A stretch of 64,000 nucleotides of DNA from Sphingomonas pokkalii (GCF_003096275.1 NZ_QENQ01000001.1:884475-948474), one strand, 5' to 3'. Shown: positions 34,896 through 44,519, numbered from the stretch's first letter. Numbers and translations: made by a program. Notes: a model not told the origin generated them from the letters alone.

Positions 34896-36410
34896 TCAGG
34901 CCCGTTGTTCGAGCTGCTCCACCGCATCCAGCACGCTTTGCCGGGTGACTTTCCCCACCGCATTGATCGGCATCTTCGGTAGCAGATGAATTGCCTTGGG
35001 TGCCCGGACCGAGCCCAGTTCCGTCTTGGCGAAATGCACCAGGTCCGCAGCCGAGGCTGCAGCATGTTCCGACAGGACCACGGCAGCTTCAACCCGCTGG
35101 CCCCAATACGCATCGGCGCGGGCGATCGCCGTGACCTGGACGACGTCGGGGTGCGTGGCAAGAACGGCTTCGACATCGGAGGGATAGACGTTGAAACCGC
35201 CGGTGATGATCACGTCGCGCAGCCGATCCTTCAAGAACAGGTAGCCGCGCGCGTCGAAGGCGCCGAGGTCGCCGGTGTGGAGCCAACCATCGACGATCGT
35301 CTCCCGGGTCAGGTCGGGCCGGTTGAGATAGCCCGCCATGACGAGGTCGCCGCGGACCACCACTTCGCCGGTTTCGCCCGGCGGCAGAAGCCGTCCGTCC
35401 GGGGACATGATCTGCACGTCGTTGAACGGGCAGGGGCGGCCGACCGATTGCAGGTTCGCTTCGTTGGCCAGTTCGTGCGCGGTAATCGCCGAAATCATCG
35501 TGGGCGCTTCGGTCTGGCCGTAGATGGCTGCGAGATGCGGGCCGAACACCTCCTGCGCCAGCCGGATCCGCGCCGGCGGCATGGGCGCGGCGCCATAGAT
35601 GAGATGCCGAATCCCGTCATAGCGTATCCCTGCGGCAAGTGCGTGATCGGTAACCGAATAGATCAGTGTCGGGGGCATGAAGCTCGCAGTAATCCGCTCC
35701 GCGCCGATCGTTTCCAAAATCCCCGGTGCCTTTGCGCCGTCGAGCAGGATGTTGCAGCCGCCCACCGCCATCACCGGCAACAGGAAGGTGCCGGCGCCGT
35801 GGGTGAGCGGCGCCACCACCAGCATCCGTTCGTCCTCGCCGAAGCCGAACGTCGTCAACATGCTGGCGATGCAGCTCATGAAGGCGCGATAGGGCTGCAA
35901 CACCCCCTTGGGGCTGCCGGTAGTGCCGCCAGTGAACTTGATCGCCGACAGGCCGTCACGCAGATGGGCGATATCCGCTGGCCGCCTGCCCGCGAATGCC
36001 TCGCAGATTCCTTCCACGGACAGCTGGTCATCCGCGCGTCCGGACATCAGTACCAGCGGGCGATTGGACTGGGCGAACAGACCCGCATACTCCAGATCCG
36101 TGACGATAAGCGCGAGATCGGCCGCCTCGGCGATCCCGGTCAGTTCCGCGGCGGAATTGCGCGGATTCAGTGGTACCCAGACATGCCCCGAGGCGAAGAT
36201 GCCGAGCATCGTGACGACATGCTGCCAGTTGTTATGGCCGCAAGCGCCGACCCGCGATTGCGGGGTCGGCAGCTGTTCCTGGAGGAAGGTTGCCACGGCT
36301 TCCACCTGACGAACCAGTTCCCGATAGGTCATCCGGACAGGGCCGTGGACCAGCGCCTCGCCCTCCGGATTGACCCGTAGCCCCCGATAAAGCATTTGGA
36401 TCGGCAACAT
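34896..36410 (-). CDS. Acyl-CoA synthetase (AMP-forming)
   Basis: The 504-residue ANL-family ligase activates a carboxylic acid with ATP to an acyl-adenylate and then to a CoA thioester. The P-loop is FTGGTTGSPKG (159-169), YGQTEAP is motif A5, GWLHTGDLG and FLKDRLRDVIITGGFNVYP the hinge region, and the C-terminal NAVGKVTRQ holds the catalytic Lys. The start is placed at ATG 36410; a few upstream codons are possible. It is the third gene of the operon SDR, HsaA-like, ligase, KstD-like. The acid substrate is not evident, but the context points to a cyclic acid. Confidence 0.93.
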   Translation of the reverse strand: MLPIQMLYRGLRVNPEGEALVHGPVRMTYRELVRQVEAVATFLQEQLPTPQSRVGACGHNNWQHVVTMLGIFASGHVWVPLNPRNSAAELTGIAEAADLALIVTDLEYAGLFAQSNRPLVLMSGRADDQLSVEGICEAFAGRRPADIAHLRDGLSAIKFTGGTTGSPKGVLQPYRAFMSCIASMLTTFGFGEDERMLVVAPLTHGAGTFLLPVMAVGGCNILLDGAKAPGILETIGAERITASFMPPTLIYSVTDHALAAGIRYDGIRHLIYGAAPMPPARIRLAQEVFGPHLAAIYGQTEAPTMISAITAHELANEANLQSVGRPCPFNDVQIMSPDGRLLPPGETGEVVVRGDLVMAGYLNRPDLTRETIVDGWLHTGDLGAFDARGYLFLKDRLRDVIITGGFNVYPSDVEAVLATHPDVVQVTAIARADAYWGQRVEAAVVLSEHAAASAADLVHFAKTELGSVRAPKAIHLLPKMPINAVGKVTRQSVLDAVEQLEQRA

Positions 36411-36509
36411 CAGCTTTGTTAACCCCTTTGGCAAAGTGCCATTGCACCGGGACGCGCGTCTCCCCAACGCGGTCTCCCGCGTTCCAGGCGTCCGTTCGAG
36501 CGCGGACGA

Positions 36510-37727
36510 TCAGACGAGGTCGACGAGGCCTCGCGGTGTCCACCGCTTGTTTTCTGCGAAGCCGAGGAAGTCGCGGCCGCAATCGCGCAGCGCGTTGTCC
36601 GCTACCATGACGTGCTGGGTCGCCGCGAAGGTGTCGCGAAGCGCACGCTGCATGGTGCCTGCGTGCAACGAGATGCCGCCAGCGACGCGATGGGCGAACA
36701 CCGAGTTCTCCATCATGGCCGTGGTCGCATGGTTGAGCACCAGGCGCGCCAGCGTGAACTGCCGCAGCGACAGCGCTTCGTCCTTGCGTGTGGTTTCCAG
36801 AATATCGCCCCACACGTCATAGGCGAGGGCGCGGGCGGCGCGCAGCTTGCCCTCTGCCACCGCGAAATCCTGCCGAAACGCGTCGGAATTGGCCTTTTCC
36901 GCCAGCGGACCGGGGCGGCCGTCGGGCGTCTTCACGAGCGCGGCAAGCTCGTCGAGCACGCGGCGGCCATGCCCCAGGGCAAAGCCGGTGTGCCCCAGCG
37001 AGCTGAAGCCCACGACGCCGATGCGATAGCTGTCGCCACCGCGCTTGCCGACATATTCGGTGGGGAAGTGGGTCATTTCCTCCGGAACGAAAACGTCGCG
37101 AATGGCGTAATCGACGCTGCCCGTCGCCCGCAGACCGATCACGTCCCAATTGCCGAGCATTTCCACTTCGGCGACCGGCAGGATGAAGATGCGCACCTCG
37201 GGCACGTTCGTGCCGGGCAGCATGCGAGGGGCGCCGTTCTCATAGACCATCGCGCCCGCGTGGATCCAGTCGCAGTGGAGGCAGCCGCTTCCGTAGGTCC
37301 ACACGCCATTGACGCGGTAGCCGTCGCCGTCGACCTCGGCCCGCCCGCGCGGGGCGCCGGCGCCGGCAACCATCTGGCCGGGCGTGGAAAACACCTTCTC
37401 CACGGCGTCGTCGGAGAGAAAGGCGGCGGCGGAGGCGGTCGCGACGTTCGCCGCCATCGTCACCCAGCCGGTTGCCGCGTCAATGTTGCACAGCGTCTCG
37501 ACCACCGACAGCACCTGCACGGGATTGGAATCCACCCCGCCCAGCGCCTCGGGCACCATCAGCCCGAAAAAACCCCCTTCACGGAGCGCGGCGACGGTCT
37601 CGTCGCTGAGTTTCCCGGCCGCCTCGTTTTCCTCCGCCTTGCTGGCCAGCATCGGTGCGAGGCGCTTCGCTTTGGCGAGCAGCGGCGACAATTCGCCCTT
37701 GGGGTGCAGCGTCGTATCGTGGATCAT
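36510..37727 (-). CDS. Acyl-CoA dehydrogenase-fold flavin protein, HsaA/HpaH-like monooxygenase or dehydrogenase
   Basis: The 405-residue protein has the acyl-CoA dehydrogenase fold of the two-component flavin monooxygenases (group D), such as HsaA of cholesterol degradation. NIDAATGWVTMAANVATA, NGVWTYGSGCLHCDWIHAGA, LGNWDVIGLRATGS and the C-terminal FAHRVAGGISLHAGTMQRALRDTFAATQH segments (each a family landmark) are present. Such enzymes hydroxylate a phenol or ring with reduced flavin from a separate reductase; none is adjacent. The start at 37727 has a distant GAGG. It is second in the KstD-like operon, consistent with a ring-oxidation role, but dehydrogenase activity cannot be excluded. 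Confidence 0.82.
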   Translation of the reverse strand: MIHDTTLHPKGELSPLLAKAKRLAPMLASKAEENEAAGKLSDETVAALREGGFFGLMVPEALGGVDSNPVQVLSVVETLCNIDAATGWVTMAANVATASAAAFLSDDAVEKVFSTPGQMVAGAGAPRGRAEVDGDGYRVNGVWTYGSGCLHCDWIHAGAMVYENGAPRMLPGTNVPEVRIFILPVAEVEMLGNWDVIGLRATGSVDYAIRDVFVPEEMTHFPTEYVGKRGGDSYRIGVVGFSSLGHTGFALGHGRRVLDELAALVKTPDGRPGPLAEKANSDAFRQDFAVAEGKLRAARALAYDVWGDILETTRKDEALSLRQFTLARLVLNHATTAMMENSVFAHRVAGGISLHAGTMQRALRDTFAATQHVMVADNALRDCGRDFLGFAENKRWTPRGLVDLV

Positions 37728-37785
37728 TTCGCGATAACCTCAGAAAGGATCTGGTTCATTCGGCGGAGCCAGGCTGGGGCTGGTT

Positions 37786-38586
37786 TCAGCATGCCGTCCA
37801 GCCGCCGTCCTGCGTGATGACTTGCCCGGTGAGATAGGCCGACGCCGGTGCGGCGAGATACAGGGCAAGCCCCAGGATTTCCTGTGCTTCGCCGCGGCGC
37901 TGCATGGGAATCCGCCGGTGCATTTCCGCGTAGAAGCGCTCCTCCTCCTCGGCCGTGCGCCGCTCGCGACGGCCGGCGCCGAGGCGCGTGCCGCCATGCC
38001 AGCCAGGTGCGATGACGTTGGCGCGGACCTTCTCCGCTGCATATTCGACCGCAACCTGGCGGGTCAGCCCGATGACTCCCGCCTTGGCGGCGGCATAGTC
38101 GGCGCTGGAGGCGGCAAAGCCCGGGAAATAGCCGCCAAGCCCCAGAATGGAGGCGACGTTGATGATCGAGCCGCCGCGCACGCGCAGGTTCGGCAGCAAG
38201 GCGCGGGTCATCCAGAAGGTGCCGGTAAGGCTGATCCCGATGCCGCGTTGCCAGTCCTCGGTCGACAGTTCGTGCGTCAGCGTGGGCGGCGTCGCGACCC
38301 CGGCGAAATTGACCAGGATGTCGAGCGGCGCATCCCCCACCCGTGCGGCGGCGTCGGCCACGGATTGCTCGTCCCAGACGTCGAGGAGACAGGGTTCCGC
38401 TTCGCCGCCTGCGGCGACGATCGCCGCCACGACCTCGTCGACGCGATCCTGCACGACGTCGGCGCAGATCACGCGCGCGCCTACCTGCGCATAGCCTTCC
38501 GCGATCACGCGGCCGAGCCCGCTGCCGGCGCCCGTGACGAGTGCCGTCCTGTCGTGAAGGCCAAACAAAGTATCGAGCAATTGCAT
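37786..38586 (-). CDS. Short-chain dehydrogenase/reductase
   Basis: The 266-residue SDR has TGAGSGLG (18-25), NFAG in place of NNAG, and catalytic Ser146, Tyr164 and Lys168. The Ser-Tyr spacing is 18 residues instead of the usual 13 because of an insert rich in Gly and Ala (LGLGGYFPGFAASSA), which may alter the substrate pocket. ITQDGGWTA ends the protein. It heads the four-gene minus-strand operon with the HsaA-like, ligase and KstD-like genes, 58 bases before the next start. It probably oxidises a ring or side-chain hydroxyl. Confidence 0.9.
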   Translation of the reverse strand: MQLLDTLFGLHDRTALVTGAGSGLGRVIAEGYAQVGARVICADVVQDRVDEVVAAIVAAGGEAEPCLLDVWDEQSVADAAARVGDAPLDILVNFAGVATPPTLTHELSTEDWQRGIGISLTGTFWMTRALLPNLRVRGGSIINVASILGLGGYFPGFAASSADYAAAKAGVIGLTRQVAVEYAAEKVRANVIAPGWHGGTRLGAGRRERRTAEEEERFYAEMHRRIPMQRRGEAQEILGLALYLAAPASAYLTGQVITQDGGWTAC

Positions 38587-38692
38587 GGTGTAACGGTATC
38601 CTCGAAGTTCGTCTTGCGGGACGCTCGCGCCGTTTTGGCTGCTGTCGGGGATAGAAGAGAGGCACGGACCGATGCGATGTCAACGCGGCCGG

Positions 38693-38712
38693 ATCTAGAT
38701 TACATCCTAGAT
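38693..38712. promoter_or_regulatory. Perfect inverted repeat before the SDR/KstD-like operon
   Basis: ATCTAG (38693-38698) and CTAGAT (38707-38712) are exact inverted repeats around 8 bases, 107-126 bases before the first gene of the operon. An operator for that operon is the likely reading. Confidence 0.5.
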
Positions 38713-38842
38713 AGATTCGGCCGAAATCAACGCCCAACGCGCATCCAGACGCGCCCGATCCTGCCGCAGGAGGGCGATGCGTTTGCTGCCGGCGAAAGGA
38801 AACGTGCGCGCGGTGCTGCGCGCCGGGCGCACGTGGATTGCG

Positions 38843-39613
38843 CTACGTCCGGCGATGATCGAGATGCGCGGCAAAGCCGCGGGGTGCCGTGGCGGCGATC
38901 TCTTCCTTCAGCTCCACCAGCTTATCAACATAATCGCCCCCCGCCTGGGGTCGGAACGGGATCGGCGCGATGGTGAACAGGCTTGCCATCCGTTCCCGGA
39001 TCTCCCTCGAGGTCTCCTGGAAGCGTGCTTCGTCCATGCGATCGGTGCGATAGACCACATAGGGCGGCAGCACGTCGAAGCCCGGATAATAGAGCATGCC
39101 GTGGTTGATCGGGAACAGGAGGTCGTCGATCGGCCCGTTGATGCCTCGATCGCTGTAATGCGATTCCCGGCCACCGATCGTGACCATCACCATCGCGCGC
39201 TTTCCGGCCAGTCGACCGGCGCCGTAGCGTTCGCCGCCATTCTGGTAGCCGAAGCCGGACGACCATACCCGGTCGATCCAGCCCTTCAGGATTGCCGGCA
39301 CGGAAAACCACCACAGTGGGAACGAGAAGATGACCGCGTCGGCCCACAGCACCTTCTCCTGCTCGTCGAGCACGTCGCGGGTCAGCGTACCTGCCGCTGC
39401 CGCCTGCATCGAAGCGACCGGCGGGCGCATCTGCTCGTCTGCGGTCAGGTGCAGGAAGTCGGCACGATCCACCGCGGCCTTCCAGTTCATGGCGTACAGG
39501 TCGCTCACCTGCACGGCGTGGCCTGCGGCGCGGAGTTGGTCTGCGGCAACGTCGCGCAGTGCGACGGTGAGGGATGCCGGATCCGGATGGGCGGATACAA
39601 TCAGAACGTTCAT
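38843..39613 (-). CDS. NAD(P)H:quinone oxidoreductase-like flavoprotein (flavodoxin-2 fold)
   Basis: The 256-residue protein has the flavodoxin-2 fold of DT-diaphorase/modulator of drug activity proteins. LIVSAHPDPASLT binds FMN/FAD phosphate, and DAVIFSFPLWWFSVPAILKGWIDRVW is the family hallmark. It probably reduces quinones or aromatic intermediates with NAD(P)H, protecting the cell during ring oxidation, or supplies reduced flavin. It reads divergently from the BaiB-like ligase. No cofactor partner gene is adjacent. Confidence 0.92.
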   Translation of the reverse strand: MNVLIVSAHPDPASLTVALRDVAADQLRAAGHAVQVSDLYAMNWKAAVDRADFLHLTADEQMRPPVASMQAAAAGTLTRDVLDEQEKVLWADAVIFSFPLWWFSVPAILKGWIDRVWSSGFGYQNGGERYGAGRLAGKRAMVMVTIGGRESHYSDRGINGPIDDLLFPINHGMLYYPGFDVLPPYVVYRTDRMDEARFQETSREIRERMASLFTIAPIPFRPQAGGDYVDKLVELKEEIAATAPRGFAAHLDHRRT

Positions 39614-39925
39614 CGGCTGGGCTTTCGGCAGATGGAATGGTGCGGAAGTCGTACGCCCCCGCGTCCTCGCCAGTTAGGAAGCGGCTCATGACCATGTCAA
39701 TCAGACGAGCCTGGTCGATGTTTAGTAAAATACATTAATATCAAATATTTGTGTCGTTTTCGGGGGCGCGGTTTGCGGTGATATCACCAGTGTAATGGTG
39801 CGCCGCGCGGCGGGTGGGCAGGGGCGCGCGCGATCTCCAATGTGATGAAGGTGCGTCGCGACAGGTTGGCCGTGGTGCTGATCCCCCCGCCAGACTAGAT
39901 ACCCTCGCGGTCGAAGGGGACTGAG
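39614..39925. promoter_or_regulatory. Divergent promoter region with AT-rich patch and palindrome
   Basis: The 312-base gap contains an AT-rich block (about 39720-39760), likely the promoter core, and a perfect 12-base palindrome GGTGATATCACC at 39777-39788. No gene is supported here. Confidence 0.5.
39777..39788. promoter_or_regulatory. 12-bp perfect palindrome, candidate operator
   Basis: GGTGATATCACC is self-complementary over 12 bases and lies next to the AT-rich block between the divergent flavoprotein and ligase genes. Confidence 0.45.
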
Positions 39926-41461
39926 ATGCCAGGGCACGTCACGCGCGTATCGATTTCCGGCCTCGATGCGTATCTGGACGAGGACGGCAGGCCGCGCGAC
40001 GGTGCGCCGCTCGGCATGTTGTTGTCGGCCTATGCCGAGCGCAACGGCGACGCGACCGCGCTGGTCCTTGGCGGGCAGCAACTGAGCTTTGCCGCGCTGG
40101 ATCGAGCAGCCAACCGGCTGGCGCGGCACCTCCAGTCGATCGGCGTGGGACAGGGCGATCGGGTCGTCGTCTGTATGCGCAACCGGCCGGAATGCATTCA
40201 GGCGATGTATGCAGCCTGGAAACTGGGGGCGACGCCGTGTCCCATATCGTTCCGGCTCGTCCAGGCCGAGTTCGATGCGATCCTGGCGCTGGTGGATCCG
40301 CGCTGCCTGGTGGGGGACAGCCAGACCCCCTCGGCGTCGTGCGCCTTCGTCAACGTCGATACCGTCTCGCTCCAGGACCTGCCGGGAGAGCCCTTGCCGC
40401 CCGCCATCGCCCAGCCTGGAAAGATCCTCGCCAGCGGCGGCAGTACGGGGCGCCCGAAGCTGATCGTCGACCCGCTGCCATCGACATGGGGGGCGGACAA
40501 GGCCTCGATCTTCCGCCCGAGCGGCATCACCATCCTGAACGGCGGGCCGCTCTATCATACCGGGCCGTATAATTACGCGATCCTGCCGCTGGCGGAGGGC
40601 AGCAAGGTCGTCTGCATGGAGCAGTTCGACCCCGTCGAATGGCTGCGCCTGGTCGAGGCGCACCGCCCCCATTCGGTCAACATGGTTCCGACGATGATGA
40701 GCCGGATCGCCAAGCTGCCCGTCGAGATCACGCAAGCGGCGGACCTCGGCTCGATCCAGGTCCTGTTCCATGCTGCCGCACCGTGCCCACCGGATATCAA
40801 GCGCTGGTGGATCGACCGGATCGGCGCGCAGCACGTGCTCGAAGTCTATGGCGGCACCGAACGCATCGGCGCCACGATGATCTTCGGGGACGAATGGCTG
40901 GCGCATCCCGGCTCGGTCGGAAGGCCGGTGTCGGGCGACGAGATCGTCATCCTCGACGATGCCGGCAACCAGCTTCCGCCGCATCAGGTGGGCGAGGTGC
41001 ATTTCCGGCGGCCGGCGGTGGGGCCGGGCACCAAATACAGCTATATCGGTGCGGACAGCCGCATCCGGGGGGAACTGGACGGTTTTGGCGATCATGGCTG
41101 GCTGGATGCGGACGGCTATCTCTACATCGCGGATCGACGCACCGACATGGTCGTGGTTGCCGGCATGAACGTCTATCCGGCGGAAATCGAAGCGGCGATC
41201 GAATCCCATGCCGCGGTGTTGTGCTGCGCAGTGATCGGCCTGCCCGATGCGGACCGCGGCAATCGCCTGCACGCGATCGTCGAATTGCGCGGGGGCATTG
41301 CGGCACCGGAAGACGGGCTCGCGTTCCTGGCCGGGGTATTCGAGCGGCTGTCTCCGTTCAAGCGGCCGCGATCGGTTGAATTCACCCATGATCGCATCCG
41401 CGACGATGCCGGAAAGGTGCGGCGCGGGGATCTGCGGGCCGCGCGGGTAGCACGCATGTAA
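39926..41461 (+). CDS. Acid-CoA ligase, bile acid-CoA ligase (BaiB)-like
   Basis: The 511-residue ANL enzyme forms an acyl-CoA from an acid, ATP and CoA. The P-loop reads ASGGSTGRPKLI (169-180) with GGST instead of SGTTG, a variant I associate with the BaiB-like branch of ligases. EVYGGTERIG is the A5 motif, HGWLDADGYLYIADRRTDMVVVAGMNVYP the hinge (motif only), and the C-terminal DDAGKVRRG holds the catalytic Lys. AAGGGG precedes the start. The adjacent hydratase gene at 41544 would act on the product. A steroid or terpenoid acid is a reasonable but unproven substrate. Confidence 0.9.
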   Translation: MPGHVTRVSISGLDAYLDEDGRPRDGAPLGMLLSAYAERNGDATALVLGGQQLSFAALDRAANRLARHLQSIGVGQGDRVVVCMRNRPECIQAMYAAWKLGATPCPISFRLVQAEFDAILALVDPRCLVGDSQTPSASCAFVNVDTVSLQDLPGEPLPPAIAQPGKILASGGSTGRPKLIVDPLPSTWGADKASIFRPSGITILNGGPLYHTGPYNYAILPLAEGSKVVCMEQFDPVEWLRLVEAHRPHSVNMVPTMMSRIAKLPVEITQAADLGSIQVLFHAAAPCPPDIKRWWIDRIGAQHVLEVYGGTERIGATMIFGDEWLAHPGSVGRPVSGDEIVILDDAGNQLPPHQVGEVHFRRPAVGPGTKYSYIGADSRIRGELDGFGDHGWLDADGYLYIADRRTDMVVVAGMNVYPAEIEAAIESHAAVLCCAVIGLPDADRGNRLHAIVELRGGIAAPEDGLAFLAGVFERLSPFKRPRSVEFTHDRIRDDAGKVRRGDLRAARVARM

Positions 41462-41543
41462 TTTCGGCCGATCGTCGGTGTTTTCGAGGTGAGATCGCTC
41501 CCCGCCCCCGGATAAGCTGCCCCATCTTTTCAGGAGGATTGGA

Positions 41544-42452
41544 ATGCAGGATTATTCGGGCAAATGGCTGCGCAAGCCGCAGTGCCTGCTCTTCGAGATC
41601 GTGGGCGCCGTCGCTCGAGTCACCTTGAATCGGCCGGAAAAGCGCAATGCGCTGTCGCACCGGCTCGTCTATGAATTGCGCGATGCGCTGCTCGAGGCCG
41701 ACGATCGGCAGGATGTCAACGTCGTCCTGCTGGAAGGTGCGGGCAAGGACTTCTGCGCCGGCTATGATCTCACCTCTTCCTACGAGGACTGGCAGGGCGA
41801 GGCGGCCGAAGCGGCGGGGATCGACTATCGACCGGCCTATGGCAGCTTCGAGAACGACTGCTGGGGGATGGAGCGCTTTCAGGCGATCCCGGACCTGATC
41901 CTGTCGATGCACAAGCCGGTGATCGCGAAGATTCACGGCAATTGCCTCGCGGGCGGGACCGATCTCGCGCTTCGCTGCGACATGATCGTCGCCGCCGACG
42001 ACGCCAAGATCGGTTTCCCGGCCACCCGCGCCAACGGGTCGCCGCCGTCGCACATGTGGACCTATCATGTCGGGCCGCAATGGGCGAAGCGCCTGTTGCT
42101 GACCGGCGACGTCATCCTGGGCCGCGACGCTGCCAAAATCGGGCTGGTGCTCGATGCAGTACCGGCCAACGAGATCGACGCGTTCGCGATGAACCTGGCG
42201 CAGCGCGTGGCGCTGGTCGATCCGGAACTCGCCGCCGCCCAGAAACGCATCGTCAACATCGCCATGGAGCAGATGGGGATGATGACCGTCCAGCGCTTCG
42301 CCCGGGAAATGGATGCCCGAGCCCATCTCGGCACCGGCCCGGCGCGGATGCGCTTCCGCTCGGACATGCGCGAAGGCGGGCTGAAGCAGGCGCTCGCCAA
42401 CCGCGACGGCCCGTTCGGCGACAGCGTTATTCGGCTGCGCGCCGAGCGCTGA
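41544..42452 (+). CDS. Enoyl-CoA hydratase/isomerase family protein
   Basis: The 302-residue crotonase-fold protein contains VTLNRPEKRNALSHRL, the oxyanion segment FCAGYDLTSS and IHGNCLAGGTDLALRCDMIVA. It is longer than typical hydratases, with an insert around residues 80-110 (EAAGIDYRPAYGSFENDCW). The start has AGGAGG seven bases upstream. It follows the BaiB-like ligase and is probably co-transcribed. It converges with the TetR gene at 42511. Hydration of a bulky enoyl-CoA is likely; retro-Claisen or isomerase chemistry is possible. Confidence 0.9.
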   Translation: MQDYSGKWLRKPQCLLFEIVGAVARVTLNRPEKRNALSHRLVYELRDALLEADDRQDVNVVLLEGAGKDFCAGYDLTSSYEDWQGEAAEAAGIDYRPAYGSFENDCWGMERFQAIPDLILSMHKPVIAKIHGNCLAGGTDLALRCDMIVAADDAKIGFPATRANGSPPSHMWTYHVGPQWAKRLLLTGDVILGRDAAKIGLVLDAVPANEIDAFAMNLAQRVALVDPELAAAQKRIVNIAMEQMGMMTVQRFAREMDARAHLGTGPARMRFRSDMREGGLKQALANRDGPFGDSVIRLRAER

Positions 42453-42510
42453 TCGAACCCGTGCGACTCCCGCGTCGGACCGCTGGGGCCGGCATGGGAG
42501 CGCGCGGGCC

Positions 42511-43161
42511 TTAGTCGGCGCGCGCGCCGCCTTCCTGGCGATTCTTCGCGACGATGCCGCGAATCAGCGTCTCGACCCATTTGTCCATGATGTTGTTGGA
42601 CGACAGATCGAGGCCGCTCAGGTGCATCTCGCTGATGCCGCGCAGCGTGCCGATCATGATGAAGCGGCAATGGCGCGGCGTCAGTGCGGGATCGAGTTCG
42701 CCGCGCTCGGCGGCGCGCTCGAACATCCGGTCCATCGTCGCGCGGAACCGCGCGGTCATGCTGCGAATCCGCAGCAGCGCTGGCTCGCTCAGCTGGGCGC
42801 GCTCGCGGATCGCGACGATCACATAATCGGCATGCTCGATCAGGTCTTCGCGCTGGCATTTGAAGAAGTGGCGGATCTGCTCGGCCAGCGTCGCCTTTTC
42901 GCAGGCCTGATCGAGATAGCCTTGCGAGCGCTCCATGCCCAGCAGGCAGATCTCCGCCAGCGCTTCTTCCTTGGAAGCGATGTGGAAGTAGAGGCTCGCA
43001 ACTTTGATCCCCAGCGCATCGGCGATCGCCCGCGTGCTCGCGCCCTGATAGCCGCTTCGCGCGAAGATCGCGGCGGCCATGTCGATCGCCTGCTGGCGAC
43101 GACGACTATGCTTCCCGGTCATCTCGCGTTGCGAGACATAGGTTTCGGGCGCGTCCGACAC
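42511..43161 (-). CDS. TetR/AcrR family transcriptional regulator
   Basis: The roughly 216-residue regulator has a TetR helix-turn-helix (HSRRRQQAIDMAAAIFARSG ... STRAIADALGIKVASLYFHIASKEEAL) and a C-terminal domain of the FadR/KstR style. The start is uncertain: GTG 43161 is used here, a TTG at 43176 or the ATG of MTGKHS is possible. It is the last gene of the minus-strand operon that starts with the epoxide hydrolase at 46877, so it may control that operon through the palindrome at 46979. Confidence 0.88.
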   Translation of the reverse strand: MSDAPETYVSQREMTGKHSRRRQQAIDMAAAIFARSGYQGASTRAIADALGIKVASLYFHIASKEEALAEICLLGMERSQGYLDQACEKATLAEQIRHFFKCQREDLIEHADYVIVAIRERAQLSEPALLRIRSMTARFRATMDRMFERAAERGELDPALTPRHCRFIMIGTLRGISEMHLSGLDLSSNNIMDKWVETLIRGIVAKNRQEGGARAD

Positions 43162-43280
43162 GGCATCTACTCGCAAAGGGTCAAGGTCTGTTCAGGCGGC
43201 ATCTTGTCGCTCTGGCTGCACCATTCTTAGGCGGGGGGCTGCAATCCTGTCCAGACGTGCAACGGGCGCCTGCCGTGCGA

Positions 43281-44489
43281 TCACACCTCCCATTGCAGGG
43301 GCAGCGACAGCACGCCCATCACGCTGCCCGAGCCGCTGATCATCGGCTTGTCCGGAACCAGGGCGAAGTCCGGGATGCGCTTCAGCCATTCCTCGAGGAA
43401 CAGGATCATCTCGTTGCGCGCGAGCGCGGCGCCGGGGCAGCGATGCGGGCCGCTGCCGAAGGTCTGGAAGTCCGGTCCGGTCGCGCTGCGGTCGAGGTCG
43501 ATCACCAGTGGATCCGTCCAGCGGCGCTCGTCGAGGCCATGCAACGCGGTGGCGATGAAGATCGGGTCGCCTGCCTTCACCTGAATGCCGTCGAATTCCA
43601 CGTCCGCTGCGGCCTGGCGGGCGGGCCCGGCGACGCCGAAGCGCCGGATGATCTCGTCGATACGCTGCGAAATCAGCTGGGGCTCGGCGCATAGACGCCG
43701 CCGAAGCGGTGTATTGGCGGCCATGTGGGCGGCGATGAAGCCCATCATCGATGCCACGGTGTCGAGCCCGCCGAACAGCACCTGCGCGCATTCGCCGACG
43801 ATCTCGTCGCGGGTCATCGGGCGGCCGAGCACTTCGCCATTGGCGATGCGGCTGATCATGTCGCTGCCCGGGTTCGCGATGCGTTCGTCGACCTTCTCGG
43901 CGATATAGGCGTACATCCTGCCATAGGCTTCCATCCGCGTGGCGGGATCGGGCATCCGCACGACTTCCGCCAGTTCGGACAGGAACAGCCGGTCCTCGCT
44001 GGGGAGGTCGACCAGCGACAGAAACACCTCGATGGGCAGGTGCTGCGCGAAGTCGCGAGTGAAGTCGCACGCGCCCTTGTCGCGCAGCCCCTCCACCAGT
44101 TCGATCGCCAGCGCGCGCGCCCTGTCGATGGCGTCCTTCAGCGGCTTGCCGAGGACATAGGGCATGATGAAACTCCGATAGGCGCGATGCAGCTGACCGT
44201 CGGACTGGATCGGGATCAGGGGAAGCGAACCCGGCGGATTGGGCGGAACCCAGGCGCCGCCGCTGATAAAGGCTTCCTGGTCGCTCAGGACGCGTTCGAT
44301 CACGTGCGCCCGCATCGGAATCCAGTGGCCGCCATTGCGCGGTGAATAGATCAGCGAGGGGCTTTCGTCCTGCAACTGCTTAAGGGCGATGTGGAGGTCC
44401 GGGTCGATCGCCTGAATGGCGAAGATGTCCACGTCGCGGACAAGCGCTTGCGGGACATGGGCCGGTATCGGCGCGAGGGTGGTCTGCAT
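43281..44489 (-). CDS. Cytochrome P450, CYP101 (P450cam)-like
   Basis: The 402-residue P450 has the heme Cys351 in FGSGPHRCPGAALAR, and after it EEWLKRIPDFALVPD, very close to the P450cam pattern. The I-helix reads LFGGLDTVASMMGF (GGLDT at 240-244), again like P450cam. Members of this group hydroxylate monoterpenes and related cyclic compounds. A [2Fe-2S] ferredoxin (as at 8138 or 27760) and a reductase are required; the reductase is not in the window. It follows the SDR at 44520 by 30 bases in a five-gene operon. Confidence 0.95.
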   Translation of the reverse strand: MQTTLAPIPAHVPQALVRDVDIFAIQAIDPDLHIALKQLQDESPSLIYSPRNGGHWIPMRAHVIERVLSDQEAFISGGAWVPPNPPGSLPLIPIQSDGQLHRAYRSFIMPYVLGKPLKDAIDRARALAIELVEGLRDKGACDFTRDFAQHLPIEVFLSLVDLPSEDRLFLSELAEVVRMPDPATRMEAYGRMYAYIAEKVDERIANPGSDMISRIANGEVLGRPMTRDEIVGECAQVLFGGLDTVASMMGFIAAHMAANTPLRRRLCAEPQLISQRIDEIIRRFGVAGPARQAAADVEFDGIQVKAGDPIFIATALHGLDERRWTDPLVIDLDRSATGPDFQTFGSGPHRCPGAALARNEMILFLEEWLKRIPDFALVPDKPMISGSGSVMGVLSLPLQWEV

Positions 44490-44519
44490 TGCAGGTCCTT
44501 TCGATAGGCGATCGCGGCG

